Of a stretch of 64,000 nt of DNA, positions 6,531 to 13,394 are shown in pieces. Both the position numbers and the translations under genes were made by a program. Positions within the stretch are counted from its first letter, which is position 1. The number at the start of each line of letters is the position of its first letter. Source of the DNA: Aminipila sp047974845 (GTDB lineage Bacteria > Bacillota > Clostridia > Peptostreptococcales > Anaerovoracaceae); contig JBKECQ010000040.1 in NCBI GenBank assembly GCA_047974845.1, positions 1 to 64,000 on the forward strand, read 5' to 3'. The notes under the pieces are model-generated. The model was given only the letters and a program-made list of their open reading frames with translations, did not search any database and was not told the DNA's origin.

Positions 6531-6959
6531 ATGAATTTACAAAATGAACAGCTCACGGAGCATTTTAAATTATCTGAGTTTGCGTGTAATGGTAAGATGA
6601 TTATTACGCCTAACTTTATAAAGTTTATATATGAAGTTATTGAACCATTTAGAAAATGGTATAAACGACCAATAAACATAAACAGTGGGTACCGTACAAG
6701 AGATAAGAATATAGCTGTTGGTGGAGTAGGGAATAGCTTACACCTAAAAGCAATGGCTATTGATTTTTCTTTTCCTGTTGAATTTAGGAGTATGAGCCAC
6801 GAACGCAAGCAACAGTTTTTAAATAATATTAATCAAAAATGGTACAGCCTTTGTACAAAAGCAGGGGGATATGGTCAAATATGTTGGTATGATACATACA
6901 TACATTTAGGATTGTCATACAGAAGGCAGTATTTTGAAGATAAGAGGGGGAAAAGATAA
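6531..6959 (+). CDS. M15-family peptidoglycan peptidase, endolysin (142 aa)
   Basis: The frame is open upstream to 6498, but the ATG at 6531 follows AAGGGG and starts after the previous stop. The Peptidase_M15_3 pattern is clear: INSGYRTR at residues 50-57, the zinc ligands H71 and D78 in SLHLKAMAID, and a third histidine in YIHLGL near residue 128. These enzymes cut peptide cross-links of the cell wall at the end of infection. No export signal is present, so it would need a holin; a holin-like gene follows with a TAATG overlap. Confidence 0.85.
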   Translation: MNLQNEQLTEHFKLSEFACNGKMIITPNFIKFIYEVIEPFRKWYKRPININSGYRTRDKNIAVGGVGNSLHLKAMAIDFSFPVEFRSMSHERKQQFLNNINQKWYSLCTKAGGYGQICWYDTYIHLGLSYRRQYFEDKRGKR

Positions 6960-7132
6960 TGGAAGATATAACTATTAATGCTGTACAACTCTTCACAAGT
7001 TATGGTGCAATGGGTGTATGCCTTGTTTATTTTATATTCAAAGATATGATACTTAACAAAGCCATGACCGATGCGTTAAATAAATTTACTTTGGCAATGA
7101 ATTTATTAACAAATGGAAAGGTGGGAGAGTAA
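6959..7132 (+). CDS. BhlA/UviB-like holin candidate (57 aa)
   Basis: ATG at 6959 overlaps the endolysin stop, and its own stop at 7130-7132 overlaps the start of the M23 gene. The layout is an N-terminal hydrophobic helix (about residues 7-28, including GAMGVCLVYFIF) followed by a polar, helical C-terminus. This is the size and design of the BhlA/UviB family of small holin-like proteins in Firmicutes. The position between two peptidoglycan hydrolases supports a lysis role. Confidence 0.7.
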   Translation: MEDITINAVQLFTSYGAMGVCLVYFIFKDMILNKAMTDALNKFTLAMNLLTNGKVGE

Positions 7133-7671
7133 TGGCTTTAAGCTATATCTTCCCTGTATCAGGTAGATATATAATAACCTCTCCGTTTGGATCGCGACGA
7201 AAGCCAAAAGCAGGAGCCAGTAAAAATCACCAAGGAATAGATATTGGTGTTCCAATAGGAACCACTGTACGTTCTGCTTCTAGTGGAAAAATTGCTAAAA
7301 TAAGCTATAATTCTGCAAGGGGTAATTATATAGTAGTTGACCACGGAAGTGGAAACACAACTATATATGAACACCTGAGTAAAACGTTCGGAAAAGTTGG
7401 AGATATAGTTAAACAAGGGGAAGAAATAGCTAAAAGTGGTAGTACCGGTATTAGTACAGGCCCACATTTACACTTTGAAATAAGGCACAAAGGCATAGCA
7501 GTAAATCCTATGGTTGCTAATCTAAAATCAGGTGGAGCAAAAGAAATAGAAAAACACTTTTCTCTTTCTTCACTTTCTACATCAATAGATAAAGATAGTA
7601 TGTTAGGTTTTGTAAAAGAAAATTGGTGGCTTATTGCTGGCGGATTGGTATTAGTAGCAATATTAAAATAG
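7132..7671 (+). CDS. M23 (lysostaphin-type) peptidase with C-terminal membrane anchor (179 aa)
   Basis: The M23 motifs are intact: H33 and D37 in NHQGIDIG, H81, and H112/H114 in PHLHFE. Residues about 160-178 form a TM helix. There is no N-terminal signal. An anchored wall-cutting enzyme suits a virion-associated peptidase that opens the wall for DNA entry, comparable in role to the muralytic membrane proteins of tectiviruses, while the soluble M15 enzyme would serve lysis. It is the last gene of the unit. Confidence 0.8.
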   Translation: MALSYIFPVSGRYIITSPFGSRRKPKAGASKNHQGIDIGVPIGTTVRSASSGKIAKISYNSARGNYIVVDHGSGNTTIYEHLSKTFGKVGDIVKQGEEIAKSGSTGISTGPHLHFEIRHKGIAVNPMVANLKSGGAKEIEKHFSLSSLSTSIDKDSMLGFVKENWWLIAGGLVLVAILK

Positions 7672-7674
7672 GTA

Positions 7675-7710
7675 AAAAGCACTACTTTTAAATAGGTAGT
7701 GCTTTTATTA
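7675..7710 (+). terminator. Terminator at the end of the element's structural and lysis unit
   Basis: An 11-bp stem (AAAAGCACTAC 7675-7685 with GTAGTGCTTTT 7696-7706) ends in a T-rich run. The remaining 7711-7859 up to the right repeat shows no gene. Confidence 0.85.
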
Positions 7711-7859
7711 TTTCCTAATACTGTAAATATATAACTGAAATGGTAATAAAATACCTAATTGACGTCTTGGTAAATTTAGGGGATTCTATAGGAAATTATA
7801 AATAACAGAAGAGAATGTAATAAAATGTAAATATGCACAATGTGGTGGCGATATGGTTA

Positions 7860-7925
7860 TTTGATTCTGAAGAAGAGGACGGGTAGCCTTATTTTAAAGA
7901 CACATAACTATTCCTAAAATATTCA
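7860..7925 (+). repeat. Right direct repeat (attR) of the virus-like element
   Basis: This copy matches 143-208 except at 7869 and 7901. Here the arm TAACTATTCC is followed by the complete palindromic site that continues to 7940. Confidence 0.85.
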
Positions 7926-7940
7926 TTTTCGGAATAGTTA
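7905..7940. other. Palindromic recombination site, candidate XerS-type dif
   Basis: A perfect 10-bp inverted repeat, TAACTATTCC (7905-7914) and GGAATAGTTA (7931-7940), flanks a 16-bp spacer TAAAATATTCATTTTC. Crossing over between the direct repeats would rebuild this site on the chromosome at the left flank. It lacks the TTATGTTAA arm of XerCD dif sites. Its TTCCGAAAA core on the minus strand resembles the streptococcal difSL site as I remember it. A tyrosine recombinase of the XerS type is encoded at 12273-13394. Confidence 0.6.
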
Positions 7941-8707
7941 CTAACGTATCTCACAAATTTGACGATACAGTTACATATTTTGTCACATATTAATAACATA
8001 TACAGTTACCCAAAACATTCATTTATTTAATTAATTTATTATTTAATATATTACTTACTTCGTTAACTATATTTCTATTTTATCATATATCCTCTATATT
8101 TATATAATTAATGTAATTTACAAATTATTATGATTCTCTTTTATAATACTAAATGACTAAGTGATTTACACTTTCACATCCTGTTTTTCTATTTAGTTAT
8201 ACATTTGCCACAAACCATATTAATTTATAATATTAATGACGACAATCGTCATTATTTCTAAGGTTTTCCTATATAAATCTTACCTTTATAATTTCTTTGA
8301 AATCAAAACGTTGATTTTTCAACGTTTTCAGCCTTTTATCTTTGCTGAGGCTCTATTTTGCGTTTTAAGCGATTTTTTTATGGTTTTAGGCCTATAGTTC
8401 GTCATATTACACCAATTTTCAACAATAAATTTAGTAAAACAAGCATCAATTATACATTTAGTCATTTAAGACAGTACATTTGATGCTTGTTTTGGGAATA
8501 TGTATTTTAATGTTATTTGCTAAGCATATTGATTGATCTAAGCTAACTCATATACAAAGGTAATTAAAATAAAAATTGTATCTAATATAATCTAAAGTTC
8601 TAATCTTAAAAAAAGTTTAAACTAATTTATATTTCCAATATTAATAACTAGTCTAGATTTTTAATAACAGTCAGCGGCTTTTGCTTACAAATTCTTTATA
8701 TTAATCT
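7941..8707. other. AT-rich intergenic region at the putative terminus, with palindromes
   Basis: No gene is seen in these 767 bases. They contain three clear inverted repeats: AATGACGA/TCGTCATT (8235-8242, 8246-8253), AAAACGTTGA/TCAACGTTTT (8305-8314, 8319-8328), and a 14-bp stem (8437-8450, 8481-8494) with a 30-base loop flanked by A's and T's. The last could terminate transcription from either side; the first two look more like protein sites. Confidence 0.6.
8437..8494. terminator. Bidirectional terminator-like hairpin
   Basis: Fourteen bases, AAAACAAGCATCAA, pair perfectly with TTGATGCTTGTTTT. The A-rich start and T-rich end give a poly-U tail on both strands. The loop is long (30 bases). 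It lies between the element and the minus-strand LysM gene and could end the latter's transcript. Confidence 0.5.
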
Positions 8708-9022
8708 TTAATTATTATAATCTGGCACAAAGATAGTTTGTCCCGGATAAATACTATCAGCTGTAATATCATTTAAGCTGCATATCTCATAAATAATTTC
8801 TCTTTTATCTGCGTTTTTAGGGCCATATTCAGATGCAATATTCCAAAGAGAATCTCCATAACGAACTTCGACCTGTATAGGTGTATATTTTGTTAAACTA
8901 CTAGCACTGTTCAAACCAAATACAGTATTTGCCACAAATATAAATAAAATTAAAGTCATAGTAATTGATGTAATAAATCTAAACTTTGATTTTATTCTAT
9001 ATGATTTCCTTTTATTTTTCAT
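8708..9022 (-). CDS. LysM protein, YneA-like SOS cell-division inhibitor (104 aa)
   Basis: A basic N-terminus and one TM helix (about residues 15-37) are followed by an extracytoplasmic LysM domain from about residue 48 (VRYGDSLWNIA to IYPGQTIFVP). This is the layout of YneA, which halts division during the SOS response in Bacillus. The promoter has LexA boxes, one exactly between -35 and -10, supporting that role. In Bacillus yneA is beside lexA; here lexA is not adjacent, while relatives of yneB and ynzC lie at 32 kb. A general LysM wall protein is the alternative. Confidence 0.75.
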   Translation of the reverse strand: MKNKRKSYRIKSKFRFITSITMTLILFIFVANTVFGLNSASSLTKYTPIQVEVRYGDSLWNIASEYGPKNADKREIIYEICSLNDITADSIYPGQTIFVPDYNN

Positions 9023-9044
9023 GGTTATTACCTCCCTATTTTCA

Positions 9045-9115
9045 GAACTTCTGTTCGTATCTTTATTTTACACGAATGTACGTTCGTTGTCAATAATTAA
9101 TTTAAACATTTGTTC
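9045..9115 (-). promoter_or_regulatory. SOS promoter with three LexA-type boxes
   Basis: Read on the minus strand, TTGACA (9088-9093) and TAAAAT (9065-9070) are 17 bases apart. CGAACGTACATTCG (9073-9086) fills the spacer and differs from the Gram-positive LexA box by one base. A second box (GAAC-N4-GTTC, 9045-9056) lies downstream of the start and a third, weaker one (9104-9115) lies upstream of -35. This implies tight SOS repression of the LysM gene. Confidence 0.75.
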
Positions 9116-9260
9116 TTTTTTTATTTTAATAAAGGAAACCGTGTAAATTTACAGCTTTATCTTGTTTTATATACCTATAAACATGACTACCTGCTATTCC
9201 CTCAGTGGAAAAGCCAGTCAAAATTAGTTTTGATACATTATACTATAGTAACAACAATAA

Positions 9261-9291
9261 AAAACTGAGCACAAATAATGTACTCAGTTTT
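9261..9291 (-). terminator. Terminator downstream of the TVP38-family gene
   Basis: AAAACTGAG (9261-9269) pairs with CTCAGTTTT (9283-9291); on the minus strand the stem is followed by a T-rich run. The rest of 9116-9398 shows no gene. Confidence 0.7.
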
Positions 9292-9398
9292 CACTCTTTT
9301 ATTTAAATATTAATTTTTAATATTAATGTAAACTTAGTTTTAATTAACTTTAATTCTCAAATTCCCCAAATAATCATCAAACACCTACCAGCAGTTTC

Positions 9399-10136
9399 CT
9401 ACATTCTTATTAGCTTGTCATACCATTTATCTATCATGACTGTAAGTTTTTCATGGTTTTTAATGCCCCAAACACACACGATAATGACCACAACTGTCAA
9501 GATGATTATTCCAAAATAACTACCTTTATTGAACATACTTCCTATCATAATTGAACACATCATACCTGGAGATCTTCCTACAAGTGTAATTATAAGAAAA
9601 ACTTTTAACTTCATTTCCGAAACACCCGCAGCGTAAGTAAACAAATCCTTAGGCAGCCCGGGTATTAAGAAAATAACAAAGACCAATATAAACGCACGTT
9701 TGCTATTTAATTTATCTATAAATTTTGAAATTTTATCTTCATCGAACAGTATATGCAGTGCATCTTTTCCTAAAATTCTAGCAAGATAAAAAGCAAAAAT
9801 AGTACCTATAGCAGCACCGATAATAGAATATAAATAGCCAAACCAAAACGAATATACATAACCTGCCGCAAATTGCATAGGCTGACCCGGAATAACACTA
9901 ATAACGATTTGCATAACTTGCATTCCTATATATACAAATATGCTAGCCGCCTTGTATTTTTCCAAATATGCATTTACCGCACCTAAGCTTTTAAATTGAC
10001 TTATAAATTCACCATGATACATCCAAATATATAAAGGTATTCCAATTACAACTAAAAGAAGTATAACAAGTTTAATAATGCTTATTACAAATTTTGCTAT
10101 TGATTTTATTTTTTTCTTTTTGGCCATTGTCACCAT
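9399..10136 (-). CDS. TVP38/TMEM64 (VTT-domain) membrane protein (245 aa)
   Basis: A lysine-rich N-terminus precedes about six hydrophobic segments. The central SNARE-associated/VTT signature is visible: IPGQPMQFAAGYVYS then GTIFAFYLAR, followed by a second re-entrant-like segment IPGLPKDLFTYAAG. The family sits in the cytoplasmic membrane and is related to DedA proteins, some of which move lipids or affect membrane potential; the substrate here is unknown. The start at 10136 follows GGGAG. It is a single-gene unit with its own terminator. Confidence 0.85.
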   Translation of the reverse strand: MVTMAKKKKIKSIAKFVISIIKLVILLLVVIGIPLYIWMYHGEFISQFKSLGAVNAYLEKYKAASIFVYIGMQVMQIVISVIPGQPMQFAAGYVYSFWFGYLYSIIGAAIGTIFAFYLARILGKDALHILFDEDKISKFIDKLNSKRAFILVFVIFLIPGLPKDLFTYAAGVSEMKLKVFLIITLVGRSPGMMCSIMIGSMFNKGSYFGIIILTVVVIIVCVWGIKNHEKLTVMIDKWYDKLIRM

Positions 10137-10245
10137 CGGCTCTACTCCCTGCTAATAAGTCAAATTACTAAATTAAGTAGTTAATTAGTTAAATAGTTAG
10201 TTAATTAATTAAATATTTTAAGTTATTATAACATAGTTAGGATTA

Positions 10246-11541
10246 TTATATATTATTTAATAGGTTCTTTTCATAAAGTGATTGAATAGCTTTAATAACG
10301 CCAAACTTTGAATGCTCATATGTCAATCCACCTTGAAAATATATAATATAAGGATCCCTTAAAGGCCCGTCTGCACTTAATTCTATTGATGAGCCTTGGA
10401 TGAATGCACCTGCCGCCATAATAACTTCACTATCATATCCCGGCATAGCCCAAGGAACAGGTTTTACATGGGAGTCAATAGGTGCTGCAGCTTGAATACC
10501 CTCTGCAAAGGCACACATTGCTTCAGGAGTATATAATTTAACTGCTTCTATTATGTCACTACGTTTTTCTCTGGCTTTAGGACAAACTTCATAGCCTAAA
10601 TTTTCAAATGCCTGTGCGCATAATATCGCCCCTTTAACAGCTGCATTAACAGCTTTTGGCGCTAAAAACAAACCTTGAAACATGGTTCTTGTTTGACCGA
10701 ACATAAGCCCGCATTCACCACCAATGCCCGGGGAAGTCATTCTATATGATATGTTTTCAACTAAATCAGCCCTGCCTGTAATGTAACCTCCTGTAAGTGC
10801 TAAACCACCTCCCGGATTTTTAATAAGAGAGCCTGCAATAATATCCGCTCCTACTTCAGTTGGTTCTTTTGTATCCAAAAATTCTCCATAGCAATTATCT
10901 ACCATACATACAATATTAGGGTTTATATTATGAACAAATGTTGCCCATTCCTGAATTTCCTCTATTGTTATTGCCTTTCTCCAACCATATCCTGTTGCTC
11001 TTTGAACCGTAACAATTCTAGTTTTATCATTAATACTTTTACCTAAAGTATCAAAGTCTATATTGCCATTTTCTGTTAGCTCCACCTGATTGTATGAAAT
11101 ACCAAACTCCCTTAAGGAGCCTTTTCCTTCACCCCTTAAACCTATTACCTCTTCTAAAGTATCATATGGTGCTCCGGTACAATAAATTAATTCATCTCCG
11201 GGTCTTAAAATACCTGTAAGAGTTAAGGTCAATGCATGGGTACCATTAACTATAATTGGTCTTACTAATGCCGCCTCTGTTTTAAAAATATCGCAATATA
11301 CTTTTTCAATGGCTTCTCTGCCCGGGTCATCATATCCATACCCAGTATTCCAGCTAAAGTGCATATCACTTATTTTATTTTTTTGAAAAGCCTCTAACAC
11401 CTTATATTGATTAAATGCCATTATATCATCTAGTTCATCAAATAAATCTGAAACTGATTTCTCCGCATTATCTACTATCTCCATAACCTTTGGAGCTATT
11501 CCCATTTTTGAAGTAAGTAATTCATATGTATTTCTTTGCAT
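10246..11541 (-). CDS. PLP-dependent methionine gamma-lyase/aluminium-resistance family protein, YnbB-like (431 aa)
   Basis: The fold-type I PLP signature is visible, with the Schiff-base lysine in GSLIKNPGGG and the upstream VDNCYGEF aspartate. It belongs to the YnbB branch of Cys/Met-metabolism enzymes; a C-S lyase reaction is likely, but the physiological substrate is not known. A longer frame starts at 11553, but its TTGGAGG is the ribosome binding site for the ATG at 11541, so the shorter start is chosen. In many Firmicutes ynbB follows miaA-hfq. Here it follows miaA-xer, with no hfq seen. Confidence 0.85.
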   Translation of the reverse strand: MQRNTYELLTSKMGIAPKVMEIVDNAEKSVSDLFDELDDIMAFNQYKVLEAFQKNKISDMHFSWNTGYGYDDPGREAIEKVYCDIFKTEAALVRPIIVNGTHALTLTLTGILRPGDELIYCTGAPYDTLEEVIGLRGEGKGSLREFGISYNQVELTENGNIDFDTLGKSINDKTRIVTVQRATGYGWRKAITIEEIQEWATFVHNINPNIVCMVDNCYGEFLDTKEPTEVGADIIAGSLIKNPGGGLALTGGYITGRADLVENISYRMTSPGIGGECGLMFGQTRTMFQGLFLAPKAVNAAVKGAILCAQAFENLGYEVCPKAREKRSDIIEAVKLYTPEAMCAFAEGIQAAAPIDSHVKPVPWAMPGYDSEVIMAAGAFIQGSSIELSADGPLRDPYIIYFQGGLTYEHSKFGVIKAIQSLYEKNLLNNI

Positions 11542-11553
11542 TTTTTCCTCCAA

Positions 11554-12272
11554 GCTATCTATTTTTAGTATGATAATATATTTTTATATACTTATCTTTA
11601 TCTATGTACTTATAGATATACATCTATCTATAAAATAAATAGATAATCATATAATTATTACATAATTTATAAGCCTATAAACCTCTACTTCTATATCTTT
11701 CTACCTTCTTTTACCTATCTTTCTTCCTTTACCTTCTTTTATCTATATTTCTTCCTTTATCTATCTCCCAATATACTACATATTTATATATTTATATCTA
11801 TATATACATATCTATTTACTGCATAATCTATCAATCTATATCTTTCTACATCTATTACTATATCTGCATATCTTTTTTTATCTGTCCATATCTCCATATC
11901 ATATTTACATACCTATATAAATGCATCTATCTATTGCATATCTACATACCTTTATATACATTTCTATATTACATACTCCTATTTATAAATATTTTTATGG
12001 CTATTTCTAAGGCTATATTTCTATACCCTTATAGTTCAACACTTATTTATTTATATATATTTACTTATTTTAATATATTTCTAAAGTTACTTTGTAATTT
12101 TCATGAGAGACTTACTAAATCACATATTTGGTGTTCTGCCATTCTATTAATATTTAACATAATAATTTTATAGTAAACTCGCTATTCTTATTACATAATT
12201 TAACATGAAGTGCAGAAAAAGCCTATAACTCAGTAAATTAGCTCAGTAAATCTCTGTAGCCTTTTTTTAAAA
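11554..12272. other. Low-complexity pyrimidine-rich intergenic region
   Basis: About 720 bases without a credible gene separate the xerS-like gene from the YnbB-type gene. The plus strand is dominated by degenerate TATC/TTCC/CTTT units (for example CTATCTATC near 11617 and TTCTTCC near 11729 and 11750), giving a long purine-rich minus strand. The only frame, at 11934-12173, is a translation of this low-complexity DNA. No promoter, riboswitch or RNA gene was recognised. Confidence 0.6.
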
Positions 12273-13394
12273 TCACTTTTTCTCTATTTCCCACTCCATG
12301 TTATTAACCAAGTCTCTTTTTACATTTTCCTTATGCTTAGCATATAACTGAGTTGTGGTGACATTTTCATGATCTAAAAGAACCTGAACGTTATAAATAT
12401 CTTCTCCCCTGCCTATTAAGCTGGTTGCGGCGGTAGCCCTTAGTTTATGTGGGCTATATCCACTTTTTTGAGAAGTCTTTAAAGCGTATGCTGTATATTT
12501 CTTCACTAATTCACGTATTTGGCGTTCTGTCATTCTTCGTCCCTGTAATGAAAGAAATAATGCCTGCTTATTTTCATCATCTAATAAGTCTTCTGAAATT
12601 CTTTCGGTATTTAGATAATCCATTATAACAGATTCACAAGATCTATTTATGGGCATTATGGACTCTTTACCCCTTTTTCTGTAAATTTTAAATTCCCCTC
12701 TATCAAAGTTAAAGGAATCCACATTCAATTGTTGTAGTTCGGATAATCTTAATCCATATGTTATGAATAAAATCAAAATAGCCTTATCTCGTTTTTTTGT
12801 TTTCTTCCAAAAATCAAGTTGCTTTTTAGTCATTCCAGTGCCGTTTGTTACCGAATCTAACATGGAATACACTTCGTCATCCGTAAGTGCCTTTATTTCT
12901 CTTTCCCCCGGTTTAGGAACTCTTATGGGATCTAATCCATCGGTAATGTTCTTTGTCAACAATTCATCTCTGAAAAGATATTTAAAAAGAACCGATAGAG
13001 ATGACTTTTTTCTTGCAAGTGACCTATTATCATTCTCAAAAATATATATACTTTTGTCCCGTTCCCTTTGATATCTTCTGGCAAAATCTAAAAAAATATT
13101 AATGTCTCTGGCTTTTATTAACTCAAAGTCCTCTACTCTAATATCTTTAATGTTTTTGGCATTAAACATACCACTTTCCACAAGATAATTACAAAAGAAC
13201 TTAATGTCATTTAAATATGCCAACCTTGTCATTGGAAGCACGCTTCCTCTTAAATACGCAAAAAATCCCAACATAAATGTAGGTAGTTCTTTTTCTATGG
13301 AGCTACAACTATCAAAAATTTCTTGCTCTTTTTTTAATATATTTTCAGGCTTACCTGTCTTATTTTGTATTTTTATTTGTTTTCCTTCAGCCAT
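12273..13394 (-). CDS. XerS-like tyrosine recombinase (373 aa)
   Basis: The C-terminal catalytic set is complete: R in YGLRLSEL (near residue 218), the beta-hairpin K in YRKRGKE, H316-x-x-R319 in PHKLR, H342 and the nucleophile Y351. The N-terminal SAM-like domain resembles streptococcal XerS (LPTFMLGFFAYL then KSSLSVLFKYLF). Known: XerS resolves chromosome dimers alone at difSL. The start at 13394 lies inside miaA with AGGAGA upstream, so it is translationally coupled to a housekeeping gene, unlike a phage integrase. No second Xer gene is seen in the window. It is the best candidate enzyme for the 7905-7940 site. Confidence 0.8.
   Translation of the reverse strand: MAEGKQIKIQNKTGKPENILKKEQEIFDSCSSIEKELPTFMLGFFAYLRGSVLPMTRLAYLNDIKFFCNYLVESGMFNAKNIKDIRVEDFELIKARDINIFLDFARRYQRERDKSIYIFENDNRSLARKKSSLSVLFKYLFRDELLTKNITDGLDPIRVPKPGEREIKALTDDEVYSMLDSVTNGTGMTKKQLDFWKKTKKRDKAILILFITYGLRLSELQQLNVDSFNFDRGEFKIYRKRGKESIMPINRSCESVIMDYLNTERISEDLLDDENKQALFLSLQGRRMTERQIRELVKKYTAYALKTSQKSGYSPHKLRATAATSLIGRGEDIYNVQVLLDHENVTTTQLYAKHKENVKRDLVNNMEWEIEKK

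Larger units (their letters stand above)
143..7925 (+). mobile_element. Integrated non-tailed virus-like element (halopanivirus/tectivirus-like), about 7.7 kb
   Basis: Seen: a 66-bp direct repeat at 143-208 and 7860-7925 with two mismatches (152/7869 and 184/7901) bounds a block of about 18 plus-strand genes. Recognisable members are a packaging-type ATPase, small one-TM proteins, beta-rich proteins of capsid-like size, an M15 endolysin, a holin-like protein and an M23 peptidase with a C-terminal anchor. No tail, portal, large terminase, integrase, polymerase or replication gene is present. Known: an A32/FtsK-type ATPase next to small jelly-roll capsid genes and membrane proteins marks icosahedral viruses with an internal membrane. 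Inferred: a temperate virus that integrates with host Xer recombinase. A degraded satellite is less likely because the frames are intact and carry good ribosome binding sites. Confidence 0.8.

Noticed and set aside
7905..7940. Canonical XerCD dif site
   Set aside because: The usual TTATGTTAA arm and 6-bp centre are missing; symmetry is a 10-bp inverted repeat with a 16-bp spacer, closer to single-recombinase sites.
11934..12173. 79-aa plus-strand frame
   Set aside because: It translates low-complexity AT-rich DNA, has no ribosome binding site and resembles no protein family.
12185..12260. Terminator downstream of the xerS-like gene
   Set aside because: The apparent AAAAAGCC and AGCCTTTTT arms are not complementary beyond the A/T runs; only a direct repeat CTCAGTAAAT is real.
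12273..13394. Tyrosine recombinase considered as the element's own integrase
   Set aside because: It lies outside the direct repeats, on the opposite strand, and is translationally coupled to miaA; a host Xer protein fits better.
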